Of a stretch of 64,000 nt of DNA, positions 1-11,135 are shown one piece after another (within the stretch, counting starts at the first letter, position 1; every line of letters begins with the position of its first letter). Where the stretch lies: NCBI GenBank assembly GCA_001972305.1, contig BDDD01002684.1, positions 364,625 to 428,624 on the forward strand. The letters run 5' to 3'. Origin of the DNA: Cephalotus follicularis (lineage: Eukaryota; Streptophyta; Magnoliopsida; Oxalidales; Cephalotaceae). The notes beneath the pieces were generated by a model. The model did no database searches. It was not told the origin of the DNA and saw only the letters and a list, made by a program, of their open reading frames with translations. The position numbers and the translations under genes were made by a program.

Positions 1-542
1 AACTCCCTTGCGTAAGCTTCCTTCTCAGCAGTGGGGAAATACTGCCGATAGAAAACTTAACAGAATTCAAACCATGTCAGGGCATCAATGTAATCTCCTC
101 CCTTAGCTAACTTCAAAGTTTGCCACCACTTCTGAGCATCTCCTTCCAATTTATAAGCTGCCAACCTTACCTTCTGTTCATCATCATATCCTAAAACATT
201 GAAAATTTTCTCCATGTGCGCAATCCAGCGTTCAGCGTCTACAGGTGTCAGGGCTGAACTAAAAGACTGCGGCCTCTGCTTTTGGAACCGCTCAAGCCAG
301 ACATATGCAGGAGTGTCAGGCCGGTCCCCAGTTTCTCTACCAACCTGAATATCAGCCGGTGCATTTTCCGCCGCGACTTGCTCTTGGCGTCCTTGCCCTT
401 GGATTTTCATAGCATGAATCAGTCGATCTATTTCTTGAGCAACTACTTGTCGCACTAACTCTTCAACCGTAGGCTCGTTTCGCACTTCTTCACGGGCCAC
501 AGTTGGTTCGTTTCCTTGTGGGGTATTCCTTGCTCGTACCAT
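1..542 (-). pseudogene. Ty3/gypsy gag, N-terminal part, one nonsense codon
   Basis: Capsid-type gag of an LTR retrotransposon, read leftwards from ATG at 542. The first 70 residues are hydrophilic and charged. Residues about 75-161 form the retrotransposon gag domain, with the hallmark segments ERWIAHMEKIFNVLGYDD and KLEGDAQKWWQ. A TAA at 57-59 interrupts the frame after WFEFC, but the same frame stays open to the window edge and still reads like gag (FYRQYFPTAEKEAYARE), so this is a point nonsense mutation and not the real end. The start lies just downstream of the primer site at 701-711 and the LTR at 715-3683, the normal order for this minus-strand element. Gag packages the element RNA in the cytoplasm. 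Pol would lie outside the window. Confidence 0.85.
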
Positions 543-700
543 CTACGAAACATAAATCCAAAACATAACACAACAACAAAGAAACCAAGGTCGAAACAAC
601 AAACACGTCAGAAAGATCACAACAAAAAATCCTAACCCATGGTCTACCCAATCTCACAGGTCAAACCTAGACAGGTCTTCTAAGGAAAGAAAACATATTC

Positions 701-711
701 TCTGATACCAT
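701..711 (-). promoter_or_regulatory. Primer binding site (initiator Met tRNA)
   Basis: On the minus strand TGGTATCAGAG follows the LTR end TTACA after four bases. This is the usual plant LTR-retrotransposon site complementary to the 3' end of initiator methionine tRNA, where minus-strand DNA synthesis starts. Confidence 0.85.
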
Positions 712-714
712 CTC

Positions 715-3683
715 TGTAACACCCCCGAACGGCGGGAGTGCTTACCGGTTCATAGTCCAAAACTAAACATAACCTATCATGAAACATGGCTCAATTTTAT
801 TCTTTTTATCAAAATGTTAACTCATCTTTTATTCAATTTGCGTGATGGTCATAACATAACATTTATAATCTAAGACGTAGTCTGAAAACTTTATTCATAA
901 ACTGAAAACTTAAACATAAACCAAAACTGAAACATAATCCAAAGTCATAAACTGAAAGGCATAGTATTGTTCAAATAGGGGTTCTAACATGACCATAAAA
1001 TAACTAAGCATAAACGGTTCCATCTCCTAAGTGGTCCTTATCATAGGTGACATCTCGCTCATCACACATTGCCCGGATGCTGTCCCAGAATACCTGCTGC
1101 ATGGAAAAAAAAACGCGGCTGAGCAAATCTCAGTACGGATATAGAATCATAAAACATAAAACGATAATTTAAAAGATAGAAAATACCTGAATCTTTAAAT
1201 ATCATATACCTTATGCATAAAATAATTTAACATTATTTTCAAAAGCCAAGGTAAGTAGTCATACAATCAATTCAAAACGAATATCAAATTTTCAAAGCGT
1301 TATTCAATTTCAAAACATAATCCAAGTTCAAAATCCCAAAACATATTCAAAACGAAAAACAAACAGAGACTTATCCGATTCCATAATCTCATCTCAGAGA
1401 TCCAAAGCGCATACACATATGCGTAATTGCAAGGGGTTTGCAAGGCCCACATGCCAAACGGAAGGACGTGTACGGCACTACACAATCAATCCCCAGAATT
1501 CATGTCATATCACATATCATTTACTAGAGTCGACTCATACGCCTCTATCACACATATCGGATCCATAAGTCCACCTCATGGGACTTATTCATAACATAGA
1601 GAGACGTCGTAGTCAAATCACACTGCTACGGAAGTGTCATGTCCCCGTGCCAGGCCTACGACATGCCTATGGTACCTCCATATGTAAGAAATATCTCTCT
1701 GTATATCCTTATTTCAAAAACATTGCTTTATTTCTAAAAACAATTTAAAAACGTAAACACATTTGCTAAAAATTTTCTGGACATAGCAAAAATCATTACA
1801 TTGCATCAACTCATTTATTTTCCACTGTAAAGAGATGATCGTATCATATTTATTAACATGTCATAGCATAAAGTTAAGAACATTAAATTCGCAAAATGTC
1901 AACTTACTTTTATTTGCAAAATCGTATCGAATCATAAAACATAGCCAAGTTCATAAAACATAAGGAATCACACTTGAATTCATTTCATTAAAACCATAGG
2001 AAGAGACCAAGAAAGAAGAATCGGTACGTTATCCATAAAGTAAAACTATCTTTAATTTACTACAGTAAAACCGATAGGAGGGTATCAAGGAACGAAAATT
2101 CGTACTTTAATCATAAAAGTGAAACGGGATAGTTCCAATAAAATCGGATAGCCAAAAAGCAGAAAATCCGTACATTTCAACAAATAGATTCGATTCAGAT
2201 AAAACCGAATGATAACTAAAACAAAGAATCCATATTTTATTCTCAAAAAAGAACTGAATCTGTGCTCTAATAAAACCAGTAAGAGTGTATCAAGAAACGA
2301 AGATCCGTACCTTAAGCGATCACAAAAAAGATAGACGAATTGATCAACAATTTTAAAAGTCCCTCAAAGCACAAAAATCTAAAAGATACAATACCATTCA
2401 TATAAGGATTAAAAAATCACTTCCAAACATCAAATAGTAATTTAGCAGTGTCAAAAGCATACTCCAAATCATTACAAAACCAAACGGATAACAAGACTTG
2501 AAACCAGAAAATTTACTGGACAGAACCAGCCGACTGTATCAAAATCCAGTCGACTGTTCAAAGGTGGCAGTCGACTGTATTGCATAGGCAGCCGACTACT
2601 CAAACTAGGTTGAATCCAGTCGACTGTGACAGGGGTCCAGTCGACTGGGCAAGGCAACCAGCTGACTGTTTCTTAAGACAGTCGACTACACAAGGCGAAA
2701 CAGCCAACTGTCTAAATGGACAGCCGACTGTTCTGCTCGACAGAACGGCAAAACACAGCAGTTTTAATGCAATTTTTCTGTCAAACTTCCAATATTACAA
2801 TACCAGATGATCATGGCTATATTCATAGGACTTATGTGATATATCCATTGTATTTAAAGCATAAAGAACAAGAAATTTATGCCATTAGTGATCATGCTTT
2901 TAAGAGAGGCAATTTCAATTCATTGCATGTATATCTATGTGATCAATTTTCTGTCAAACACTAATTGCTAGTTTCAAAATATGTTTATTACCATTACAAG
3001 TCACTTCAACACTTGCTAACGATTTCATAAACAGCAGTAGAACATATATGGCAGGAATCAAAATCGAACTATAACAGTTTATGTATACATCATAACAAAA
3101 CAGGATAACCATATACTAATTGAACCATGATACACAAACCTGATATGATGAACAATGGGGACACAACAGTTTCTAAATCATGCAGGTTCGGTTCTAGGCA
3201 CAATGACACAGTAGAGGCATAAACGGTGAATCATGGCATACATATACAATATGGGAAAGGCAATTTAGGTCATGGTAAGGAAAAAGGAATCCAAAATCTG
3301 ATGAGATAAGGAAAGAGAGCAAGAATTTCGGGATTGAGGGTGAGAATATCAGTTTTGTGAGGGAGGGGGAAGAGAGGAAATAAGGAAAATAAGTTTTTTA
3401 ACCAAAAATAAATATTTTGTTTCTTAATAAAACAATTTTGCCAATTATAATAATAAAAACTGATTTTAAAATATAAAACAATTAGTTTTTATTTTTCCCA
3501 TAATTCTTATTCCATTAATTTATCAAAATCCCAAAGATGGTATTATTTAGCCTAAGACATAAAAGCCCAAAAATTATAATATCATATAGCCCATAAATTA
3601 AAATAGGCCAAAATAATATAACACACCAACATAAAATCAAACAAAAATCCGAAAATATGCATATGAACAAACGGGTTATTACA
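715..3683 (-). repeat. 5' LTR of minus-strand gypsy element (about 2.97 kb)
   Basis: The plus-strand left edge is TGTAACACCCCC and the right edge is GGTTATTACA, giving the inverted TG...CA ends of a gypsy LTR. The adjacent primer site at 701-711 fixes the left edge. AT-rich sequence fills most of it. Short ORFs inside (for example 2472-2810) are translation of the repeat array at 2527-2731 and not genes. The partner LTR is outside the window, so no target duplication can be checked. It appears to have inserted into the copia LTR that continues at 3684. Confidence 0.8.
2527..2731. repeat. CAGYCGRCTG palindrome array in gypsy LTR
   Basis: About nine copies of the 10-base near-palindrome CAGTCGACTG or CAGCCGACTG, some decayed, are separated by irregular spacers of roughly 10-25 bases. 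The unit is not a conventional tandem repeat because the spacers are unrelated. It lies about 950-1150 bases from the transcriptional 5' end of this LTR. Confidence 0.85.
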
Positions 3684-3818
3684 AAAGCATATAGCCGTTG
3701 CTAGTCTTCAGGAATCGTCAGAGAGCCGTTTGGATCAAATATGGAAAGGATCACACCATTTCAACACCTTCAAAATTTACAAATTTCATGTCTGGCTGTC
3801 ATTGGCGTTGACGTGTAC

Positions 3819-4240
3819 GAATGATGTTGACGCCTCTCCTCTTATGCGTTGACTCCTGTAGCTTTCTGCGTTGATAGTCCAAGCTTTTGTTCATTTTCAG
3901 CTCTATTCACATTGAAGCGCATCCATGGCGTTGACGTATAAGATCAAGATGTTGACGCCATAATGTCTTTGTGTGAACGTCTAAACCTACTGTCCAAAAT
4001 GTGCACCATTTGCGTTGACGTCTTGATATAGCGTTGACGTCCATATACAAGGTGTTTACTCCACTTGTCTTCTGCGTTGAAGCTCAAGCTATTAACGTTG
4101 ACATCTTCATATAGGCGTTGATGTAAATCATAATTTCCCAGCACGTTGACTCAGATAAAGATGGCGTTGACGAGAATCATCTTGTAAACCCAGATACGGT
4201 ACTTAAACCCAGAACGTTGACGGGTAGAACATAGTCGCTG
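3819..4240. repeat. GCGTTGACG(C/T) motif array in copia LTR
   Basis: About 15 copies of GCGTTGACG-like units occur at irregular spacing in both orientations. The unit holds TTGAC (W-box core) and TGACG (bZIP TGA core) and is a decayed form of the palindrome GCGTCGACGC. Confidence 0.8.
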
Positions 4241-4358
4241 ACGCCAAAAGTACTGATATGCATTTCTAAGCTTTCTTACACAGTAAGTAAACTTAGTTAA
4301 ACTTTTACTTCACATCAAACACACATGTCAGGTGTTTTCTTATCATCAAAACAAGGAT

Positions 4359-5547
4359 TGTAACATATAATGTCAACATGATTGATATATCAAATGATTC
4401 CTAAAATGTTTTTATCATTTTGGAAAGAGTACGTAATGATTTTTGCTATAAATTATTACTTGATTTGAAATACTATATTTCAATGGATTAAAACGATGTT
4501 TCAGAAGGCTTTTACATATTTTGAATAAATATACGTATTTCAAGCGTTTATTATATATAAACTACTTGGAAACGGATTTGAATTGTCGGTTGTACATTTT
4601 GAATAAATGTGATATTTCGAGCGTCATTACACATAATTACTTGAAAATGGACTTGGATTGTTTTCATGCATTCTGAATGAATGCGGTATTTCAAGCATTA
4701 TTACATATAGCTACTTGAAACGGATTTGTGGTATTTCATGCATTATTGCCTATAGCTACTTGAAAACAGATATGGATTGTTCCCAGCACCACGAGATGGA
4801 TTATCCGCAAGCTTTCCTAGCTTGCGGGCCGGATAGCTTGTTTGATTGTGGGATGTTGTTCCTAGCCTTTGACAGTCAGCCTGCGTGCCTTCCTAGCCTT
4901 GGCCGGTTAATATCATTGAGTGGTCGAGTTTTCCTAACCGTGTGTTGGATTGCCTCGATACATGTGGATTGTGTGCCTGTGGCCACTTGCCATGATTGTT
5001 GCCTGGTGATAGAAACATATATGAGTATATGTGTATATATATTGTGTATTGCATCATGAATGCATTCATTTCATGACATATGTTATCGATGTTCCCAAGG
5101 TACTTTAATATTTTTCTACTTAGCCAAGTAAGGACAAAGGCTAACACCCTACAATTTTAGATTGATGCAGTGGACTTGACGTTGTTCAAGCATGAGAGGG
5201 AAAGCGAAGCGAAGATGAAGTTGTACTCTTTTGAGAAATATAATATTTGATTACTGTATTGAGGAATTTATACATTGATGGATTATTGTAATCGGTGAAT
5301 AATGTATTATGTATTGAATATTGATCACGCCCTGTTTGAGGGCAATTAGCAATGGGTTATTTGTGTTGTTAAACAATTAATAACATCTGGTATGCGACGC
5401 ATGTTATGTTTTTATTTAGCTTATTATCAAATGCTTCCGCAAGGGTTATATGTTTAGAAAGTATAAATTTTCTCGTAAAATTGTATAAGCTTGATGTTAT
5501 GTTAAATTGTCATGATATAAAGGTTGTTATTGAAACGGGGTGTGACA
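4359..5547 (+). repeat. Inserted gypsy LTR, plus orientation
   Basis: The right edge is GAAACGGGGTGTGACA at 5547, the reverse of the TGTCACACCCCGTT edge seen at 22436, 58886 and 63508. It carries the shared U5 block (GGACAAAGGCTAACACCC then TTTTAG|ATTGATGCAG, about 5136-5170) and a TTCCGCAAGGG block. No pol is attached, so it is a solo or truncated LTR. The left edge TGTAACATATAATG is only a guess because the flanks AGGAT and CGCCT do not match as a target duplication. Confidence 0.6.
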
Positions 5548-5728
5548 CGCCTAGTGTCTAGTCGTTGACGCCAATATGACTGATATGCACACTTTTAAAC
5601 ACATTCACACTTTAAAAACATACACATAAACATCTAAACATAAGCATATGTACACTTTTAAACAAATTCACACTTTAAAAACATACACATAAACATCTAA
5701 ACAGAAGCATATGTAGCCTTTTTAAACA

Positions 5729-5741
5729 TCTCCCCCTTTTT
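5729..5741 (-). promoter_or_regulatory. Polypurine tract of copia element
   Basis: The minus strand reads AAAAAGGGGGAGA immediately before the LTR start TGTTTAAA. This is the SIRE-type priming site for plus-strand DNA and matches the form AAAAAGGGGAAGAT seen at 43448-43461. Confidence 0.8.
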
Positions 5742-6196
5742 GGAAATCATCAAAAAAGGCTAAGGAGTCAAAACTCCCCCTGATTTTATGCATACAAATT
5801 TCACTTAACAGAATCTACATCCTTTAAACAACAAATACCAACAAATATCAATTCACTTAATACTTTAAAAACAATACATCAATCGAATTCAAGAAGATCA
5901 CATATCATCACGAAAATGCTATTCAAAACTGATCAAATAACAGAAGATTTCATAAACACATAATTGAAGTTTGCATCAAGAGTTAATAGCAAGATAATAT
6001 CCAATAACTGAAAATATCAAAAAAAAAACATCCAAGAACTTAAAATTTGAACATCAAGAGTTTAAACATACAAAACATCAAAAGTTTTAAGAACATATGC
6101 AACAAAAAGCTGAAAATCATGGTTTTTCTGCTCCTTCTTCCGATTCTTCTTCTTCTGATGAGGAGATTTCAGCAGCTTCAATAACTCCTTTGGCAA

Positions 6197-7281
6197 TCAA
6201 CTTCTTCTCAAGTCTCCTTTGCCTTCTTCGCTGATCGTCAAAAAGGTCAAAAGCTCTTCTCGCATATTGTCCATCTTTATGTTCATCTTCTTCATTTCTG
6301 CCATAATTATCTCCAAAGATAAAGAAGAGTTATTGCTGCTATTACTGGCCTGTCCTTGCTGCATTGGAGGTGTAGGGGTTTGCTTAGGTCTTTGAGCTTC
6401 TCCTTGCTCCTCAACACCTTCACCCTCTATTATTCTCTTCCTTCTACCTCCTTCCTTAGACAGCCAAACAAAACCTTCACCAGGATTATGCACTCTCTTT
6501 TAACCCATTCTCTTCAAGGAAGATGCAATGTAGATGTCACCTACATCTATCCTCGAAGCAACCTCATTCCCAAACACAATACCAAATTGTGAGAGAATCT
6601 TAGTGATTACCATTCCATATGGTAATGCACCTTCAACTTTGAAAGTTGCTCTCATCATATTCTTCATAATGAGATGAGGGAGGTTCAAAGGTTTACCAGT
6701 TACAACATGACACATTATATATAAATCTTGGTAACTCATCTTTTCATGCCCACAGGAGGTTGGCAGAATGTGAGTGGCAGTTATGTGGTGGAGCAGCCTA
6801 TGGTCAGCACCAAGGAGATTGGTTGGCTTGGCCATGCCACCGAAAACATTTTCATTAGGGAGAACACCCTAAGACAATCCTCAAGAACAAATTCGGGGTC
6901 CTCCGGCCATTTCTTGGTCTCAAAAAATTTTGATCCAACAGCAGGAACATTTAAAATGTCGCCTAAAATCTTATCATCAAATTTGATAACAGTTCTATTA
7001 ACCTTACTCTTAAGCTCCAAAATATCATTGCAATCATCTCCAACATTAGAAAGATTGCTAGAAAATTCTTTAACAGCTTCTACATAAAAAGGAGCATTGA
7101 TTTTGAAGTAATCTTTCCATCCTAAGGTCTCAAACCATTGCTCTAACTTAAACCTATCACCAGAAGTAAAAGAGAAATCTACAATTCTTCCTCATAGTAC
7201 CTTTCTAGCACCATAGGAGTTCTTGTTTCGTGATCCCACTGGTGTTTTTCCTCCATGTGATGCATGCTTTGTCTTCGGCAT
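6197..7281 (-). pseudogene. Third ORF of SIRE-type copia (putative plant transposon protein)
   Basis: This lies between the copia polypurine tract and an upstream TATA box. Translation from ATG at 7281 (MPKTKHASHGG...) meets a TGA near 7195, then runs through KFDDKILGDILNVPAVGS, shifts frame near 6830, and continues through GKPLNLPHLIMKNM and VEGALPYGMVITKILSQFG. A TAA after LKRMG interrupts before a polar tail with QGQ and NSSNN tracts. It resembles the plant-specific putative transposon protein domain (PF20167 type) and the plus-strand ORF at 41478-42626, with which it shares the order core domain, G-F/V-W segment and polar helical tail. Function is unknown; in other SIRE elements this position holds an envelope-like ORF, but I see no signal peptide or membrane segment here. 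Confidence 0.65.
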
Positions 7282-7415
7282 TATGCAGGATGAAGTTTTG
7301 ATATAAAAAAAAGGTTCAAGATTTTGAGGTTTAAGATCAGATTTTTAGAAAAACAGAGAGGGAAATTAGGGATTTTAACGCAAAAACGAGTAGGAGTCGA
7401 CGAAAACGCACAGAG

Positions 7416-7424
7416 CTTTATATA
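7416..7424 (-). promoter_or_regulatory. TATA box of a probable ORF3 promoter
   Basis: The minus strand reads GAGTATATAAAGCTCTG, a textbook plant TATA box, about 140 bases upstream of the ORF3 ATG at 7281. A pyrimidine-rich stretch (CCCTCTCTGTTTTTC) lies between TATA and ATG. The motif array 7435-7640 lies just upstream. This is inferred from sequence only. Confidence 0.55.
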
Positions 7425-7434
7425 CTCGACCCGT

Positions 7435-7640
7435 AGGCGTCGACGTCTAAAACATGTGTTGACGTTTATCATGTACCATTTGATACAGAAGATAAAGGCG
7501 TTAACGTCATTATTGACGCAAAAACATGTCGTGAACGCTAATAGATAGCGTTGACGCACAAGATCATAAGCATCCCCTCATTTACGTTAACGCGTATATT
7601 TTCGTTAACGCAATGTTTTAGCGTTGACGTTAAAACACAA
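7435..7640. repeat. GCGTTGACG/GCGTCGACG array in front of ORF3
   Basis: About nine copies of the same motif class as in this element's LTR (3819-4240), for example GGCGTCGACGTC at 7436 and GCGTTGACGCAC near 7550, are placed directly upstream of the TATA box at 7416-7424. Confidence 0.75.
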
Positions 7641-7660
7641 GAGAATATATAAACGTTGAA

Positions 7661-7978
7661 TCGTAAAACAAGTTTTTCAAAAACACTTAAAAATTTTGGA
7701 CCAAAATCAGATACCAAACTTCATAAAACAAGTTTAAAACATCTTTTCATGAACAATCAATAATCAACAAAACAAAATATCAAACAACAATATTCATTCA
7801 AAGAATATATCAAAGTCATATACCCAAAAGATAAATGCATAATATACCAATAATAAACATTAAGGATTTAATATAATGGGTTTCATACATAATTTAGCCA
7901 TTCACAGTTTATGCTCTTGCAGGTCAGGAGTTACATTTTTATTTTACATATTTTCTTCAATCTCGAATTCTTGGCGAT
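7661..7978. other. AT-rich sequence without recognised content
   Basis: No coding sequence, LTR edge or repeat was recognised. It should contain the junction between the copia remnant and the hAT transposase region, but the left hAT terminus could not be found. Confidence 0.5.
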
Positions 7979-10050
7979 CTAGTTTTGTTCGTCACTACTA
8001 CCGCTATCTTCGTCTATAATTTTTTGAATCCTCCGATCTTGAACGATCCAATCTTTCAAGAAAACACAAATCTCCACTGTTTCTGCTTTCAATACTGTGG
8101 ACACAAGAGCTGTTAGTAGATCACGTGACATTATAGAAAGAATTGGATAAAAAGTTTGTTGTTTTTGCCACCATTGTAAAAGATCTAAGGATGCTCTATC
8201 TTCTTTATTAATGAAATGAATATTTGTATTAAGGTAATGTTGTAGTTCAGTATTTGTATTAACCATACTACTACTACTACTACCAACTCTATAACCAATT
8301 CTATCAAAAAAATCTATGGGATCATTACTACTACTAACATTTTCTTGATATTCATTTCCAACACTGTATTTTTTAACATATGTATCAAATGCATCATGTA
8401 ACAATTGAGTAATCTCATTACTATCTAATTGTATCGGATTGCCTTTGCTCATGCATATTTGACATTTATTTGCAATGAATAACATACCTTGTAATTTTAT
8501 TCTAGGATCCATTATAGCAGCCAAACAAAATAAAGGTGGAATTGTTTCCCAATATTTTAGGAATTTTTCTTCCACCACATCACAAATATCTATAAAATTA
8601 TTTTCCACTCTATATTTAGCAAAAACTTCACAAATTTTCCACAATTTACCAATGACTAAATTTGTAGTAATATAATAAAAACCAGAAAATATATCAGCCA
8701 ATTCTTTAAATTTTTCAAAAAATTGGGTCATAACATAACAAGTTGTCCAATCTCTATCAGATATTTCAGAAAAAGAAGAATATGCAATCAAGTGCATACT
8801 TATGAATGCATTTATTGGTAATCTAAATTCATAAGCACACAACAACATTTCATAAGTAGAATTCCACCAATGTGTCACATCATGTACAAAAATTTTATAT
8901 TTCAAACCACATTCATTACAAAGATGTTTAAATGCTTGTTTTCTTACACCCGATTGTCCTATAAAGGTAATAATATTTGTATTTTATGTACTTGTTCTCC
9001 AACAAAAAGTAAACCATCTTGAACAATTAAATTAATAATATGACATACACATCTAACATGAAATAATTTATCACTTAATATTGGATAAAAAAAGTCTTAA
9101 TTGTCTAACAGCAGAATCATTATTAGTAGTATTATCTAAACTAATAGAAAGAAAATTTTCTCAATTCCAAACGTGCGAGTAGTTTCTATTATAGAGGTAG
9201 CTATATTATGACCGGTGTGAGGATAATCCAAATTTTTAAATGGAATAATTCTTTTTTGTAATAACTAGTTTTCGTCAATATAATGTGTAGTTATACAAAT
9301 AAAACTTTTTCTCGTGCTTGTGCTCCAAACATCAGACGTGAGAGAAAAAGTAGAAATATTTGTAAAAGAAGAAATTAATTTAGCCTTGTGTTCTTCATAA
9401 ATAATAAGACAATCACTTTTAAAGGTAGTTCTTGAATATAATTTAGCCCGAGGATTAAGTGCTTCATGTACTATGCACGGGAAAAAAACTGAGTCAACAT
9501 GAGAAAACGGTAATTCATTACATATAATATAATAAACTAATTTTCTTCCATAATTTTCATCGGTAAATCTAAAATTAAGTAATTTATTATCACAACTGAC
9601 CTGGCTAAATTGGAGTTGGGTTTGGCCCGAACCTTTAACACCATGTTGTTCCAAGCATTTTACTAAATGCCTCTTGTAAGTTCCCGTGCCACCCCCACTT
9701 CTATAAGCATAATCCTTAGTGTTACATACCTTGAAAAACACTTGTTTCTTTCCATTCCCGACATCTCTAATCTCCATGTGCTTCCATATGCCAGATTTTT
9801 GTTTCCCCCCTTTGTTAGGATCGTTCTTCTCGGATTGTAGAGATGTTCCACCAATCGCAGTATCCGATGGCATATCTTCATCCAAGTCAAAAAATTTATC
9901 ACCAGGTGGACGAGGTTGTTGCATCATGTGGGCCAATTCACCCTCGTCAGAAGGAAGTTCCACGTCCACCAAGTCGAACGCGGTGGTGGTTGTAGAACCC
10001 ACCTTCTCGGTCCTCCTTGCTTGTTTCCTTGTTCTTGATGTTGAATCCAT
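7979..10050 (-). pseudogene. hAT (Ac-like) transposase, frameshifted and internally deleted
   Basis: Read leftwards from ATG at 10050. Residues about 85-140 are a decayed BED zinc finger (GIWKHMEIRDVGNGKK, then GTGTYKRHLVKC), followed by the start of the catalytic core (FSLTSDVWSTSTRKSF). The frame breaks at 9265 and again near 8965. From 8905 the frame reads VHDVTHWWNSTYEML and the DUF4413-type segment (EVFAKYRVENNF, AAIMDPRIKLQ). The end matches the hAT C-terminal dimerisation region (DLLQWWQKQQTFYPILSIMS), but the conserved SES-x-FS...R segment between VST and ETVE is missing, which removes a catalytic region. The tail is acidic (DEDSGSSDEQN). A hAT transposase binds the terminal repeats and moves the DNA by cut and paste; this copy cannot be functional. 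Confidence 0.9.
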
Positions 10051-10327
10051 TGTAATTAAAATGTGTAATTAACTAATAATTAAATAATAAGTAAGATAAT
10101 AAATTATAAAAGTGAATACACTATAAGGCAATCTAGTACAATAAAGCTCTATAATTTGGACAAAAAATGATTTCAATGTTGGTTGTTGTTGATTGTTGTT
10201 GTTCTTGAGTGATTCAACCTTTATTTATAGCCTTCATGTTGAATATAGTTGTCGAAATCATCTTCTATCCGTTGGAATCACTTTAGGAAAGTTTTAGATT
10301 TTCCAAGAATGAAATATGCACTAAAAA
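10051..10327. other. AT-rich 5' leader of the hAT transposase
   Basis: This is upstream of the transposase start on the minus strand, mostly AT with TTG-type simple runs near 10170-10205. A promoter for the transposase would be here, but no box could be assigned with confidence. Confidence 0.4.
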
Positions 10328-10728
10328 CTAGCCGTTATTTTTTACTGTTTGATTTGACGTCGAGACTTACGCATAGCGTTAACGTTTATGACCTTGTGCG
10401 TTAACTCCAATGGTTCTTCACGTTGACTCCATTAGCTGCTTTGTGATTTTTGCTTTATTCACGTTGACACCTACGAATAGCGTTGACGCTAATGTCATTT
10501 GTGTTGACTCCATTTGCCTTAGGCGTTAACGTCCAAGTCACTGTATGCTATTTTCATCTTTTGGCGTTGACGGCCTCATATTAGCATTGACGCCAATAAT
10601 ACAATTTCCAACGCATTGATGCCAATTAGTGTAGTCATTGACGAGGATCATCCTGAATCTTAGAATTCATGTTCTAGCCCTAAACGTTGACGCCAATAGC
10701 CTAGGCGTTGACGCCAATATCACGGTCC
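10328..10728 (-). repeat. Copia LTR fragment with GCGTTGACG array
   Basis: The sequence order TAGCCGTT, repeated GCGTTGACG or GCGTTAACG units, then TTGACGAGGATCATC...AACGTTGACGCCAATA parallels 3700-4260, so this is a second, truncated copy of the same copia LTR family in the same orientation. It holds about 14 motif copies. Both LTR ends are missing. Confidence 0.6.
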
Positions 10729-10957
10729 GGTCGGGTTAAAGGACCACAAGGGCCAGTTTCACGGGTTGAGGGATCCCAACTGCAACTCTAAGCACAAACC
10801 GCTCCGGTTCACGGTCCGGTTCAACGGTCCCTAACACCCAGAACCACACCGGACAACTTTTAAGGGCCGGTTTAGGCACACGGTCTGGGTCGGTTCAAGG
10901 CCTAGACGGGCCAGTTCGGGCAGGCTCGTGGTTTTAACCGGCCCACTTGCAACCCTA
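10729..10957 (-). mobile_element. hAT-like terminal region
   Basis: GC-rich subterminal sequence with repeated CGGTCCGG, GGGCCGGT and GGCCAGTT motifs ends at 10957 in a terminus that reads TAGGGTTGCAAGTGGGCCGG on the minus strand, typical of plant hAT elements. The break lies inside the copia pol scrap at 10958, right after AGCATAAG (minus strand), a possible 8-base target. The second terminus and target copy were not found. Confidence 0.5.
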
Positions 10958-11133
10958 CTTATGCTTAATATATTGTGTTTGAGTCCATCAACATATAAGA
11001 CATTATGAATAAAGGTTTGATCATTACCTATGGAGCCAAATCCCATGATCTTTCCTTTCGCATTGTCTCCAAAGGTGGCATCTCCTCCTTGCTTTGATTC
11101 GAAATTGACGAATAAGCTCTTGTCACCAATCAT
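10958..11133 (-). pseudogene. Copia pol fragment (protease to pre-integrase)
   Basis: The minus strand translates to GDKSLFVNFESKQGGDATFG and NVLYVDGLKHNILSIS, closely matching the same stretch of the copia polyprotein at 38090-38260. Only about 58 codons remain: one side is cut by the hAT-like terminus at 10957, the other by an LTR start at 11136. Confidence 0.85.
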
Positions 11134-11135
11134 AT

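Larger units (their letters stand above)
3684..5728 (-). repeat. 3' LTR of SIRE-type copia element, interrupted
   Basis: The right edge is ...TTTAAACA at 5728, directly abutting a minus-strand polypurine tract (AAAAAGGGGGAGA). The LTR is interrupted by an unrelated plus-strand gypsy LTR (about 4359-5547): copia sequence resumes at 5548 with GTCGTTGACGCCAA followed by CTGATATGCA, closely resembling 4236-4262. The left end is lost at the gypsy insertion (3683). It shares the segment around AACGGCTAT with the copia LTRs at 35414 and 43462, indicating a distant relationship. Confidence 0.65.

Noticed and set aside
4658..5059. 133-codon ORF
   Set aside because: Lies wholly inside an inserted gypsy LTR, has repeated SIITYSYLK-like words from local sequence duplication and no homology I can recognise.
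8241..8290. Trinucleotide-like ACT repeats in the hAT gene
   Set aside because: They encode a short serine run in the transposase and are not an independent repeat.
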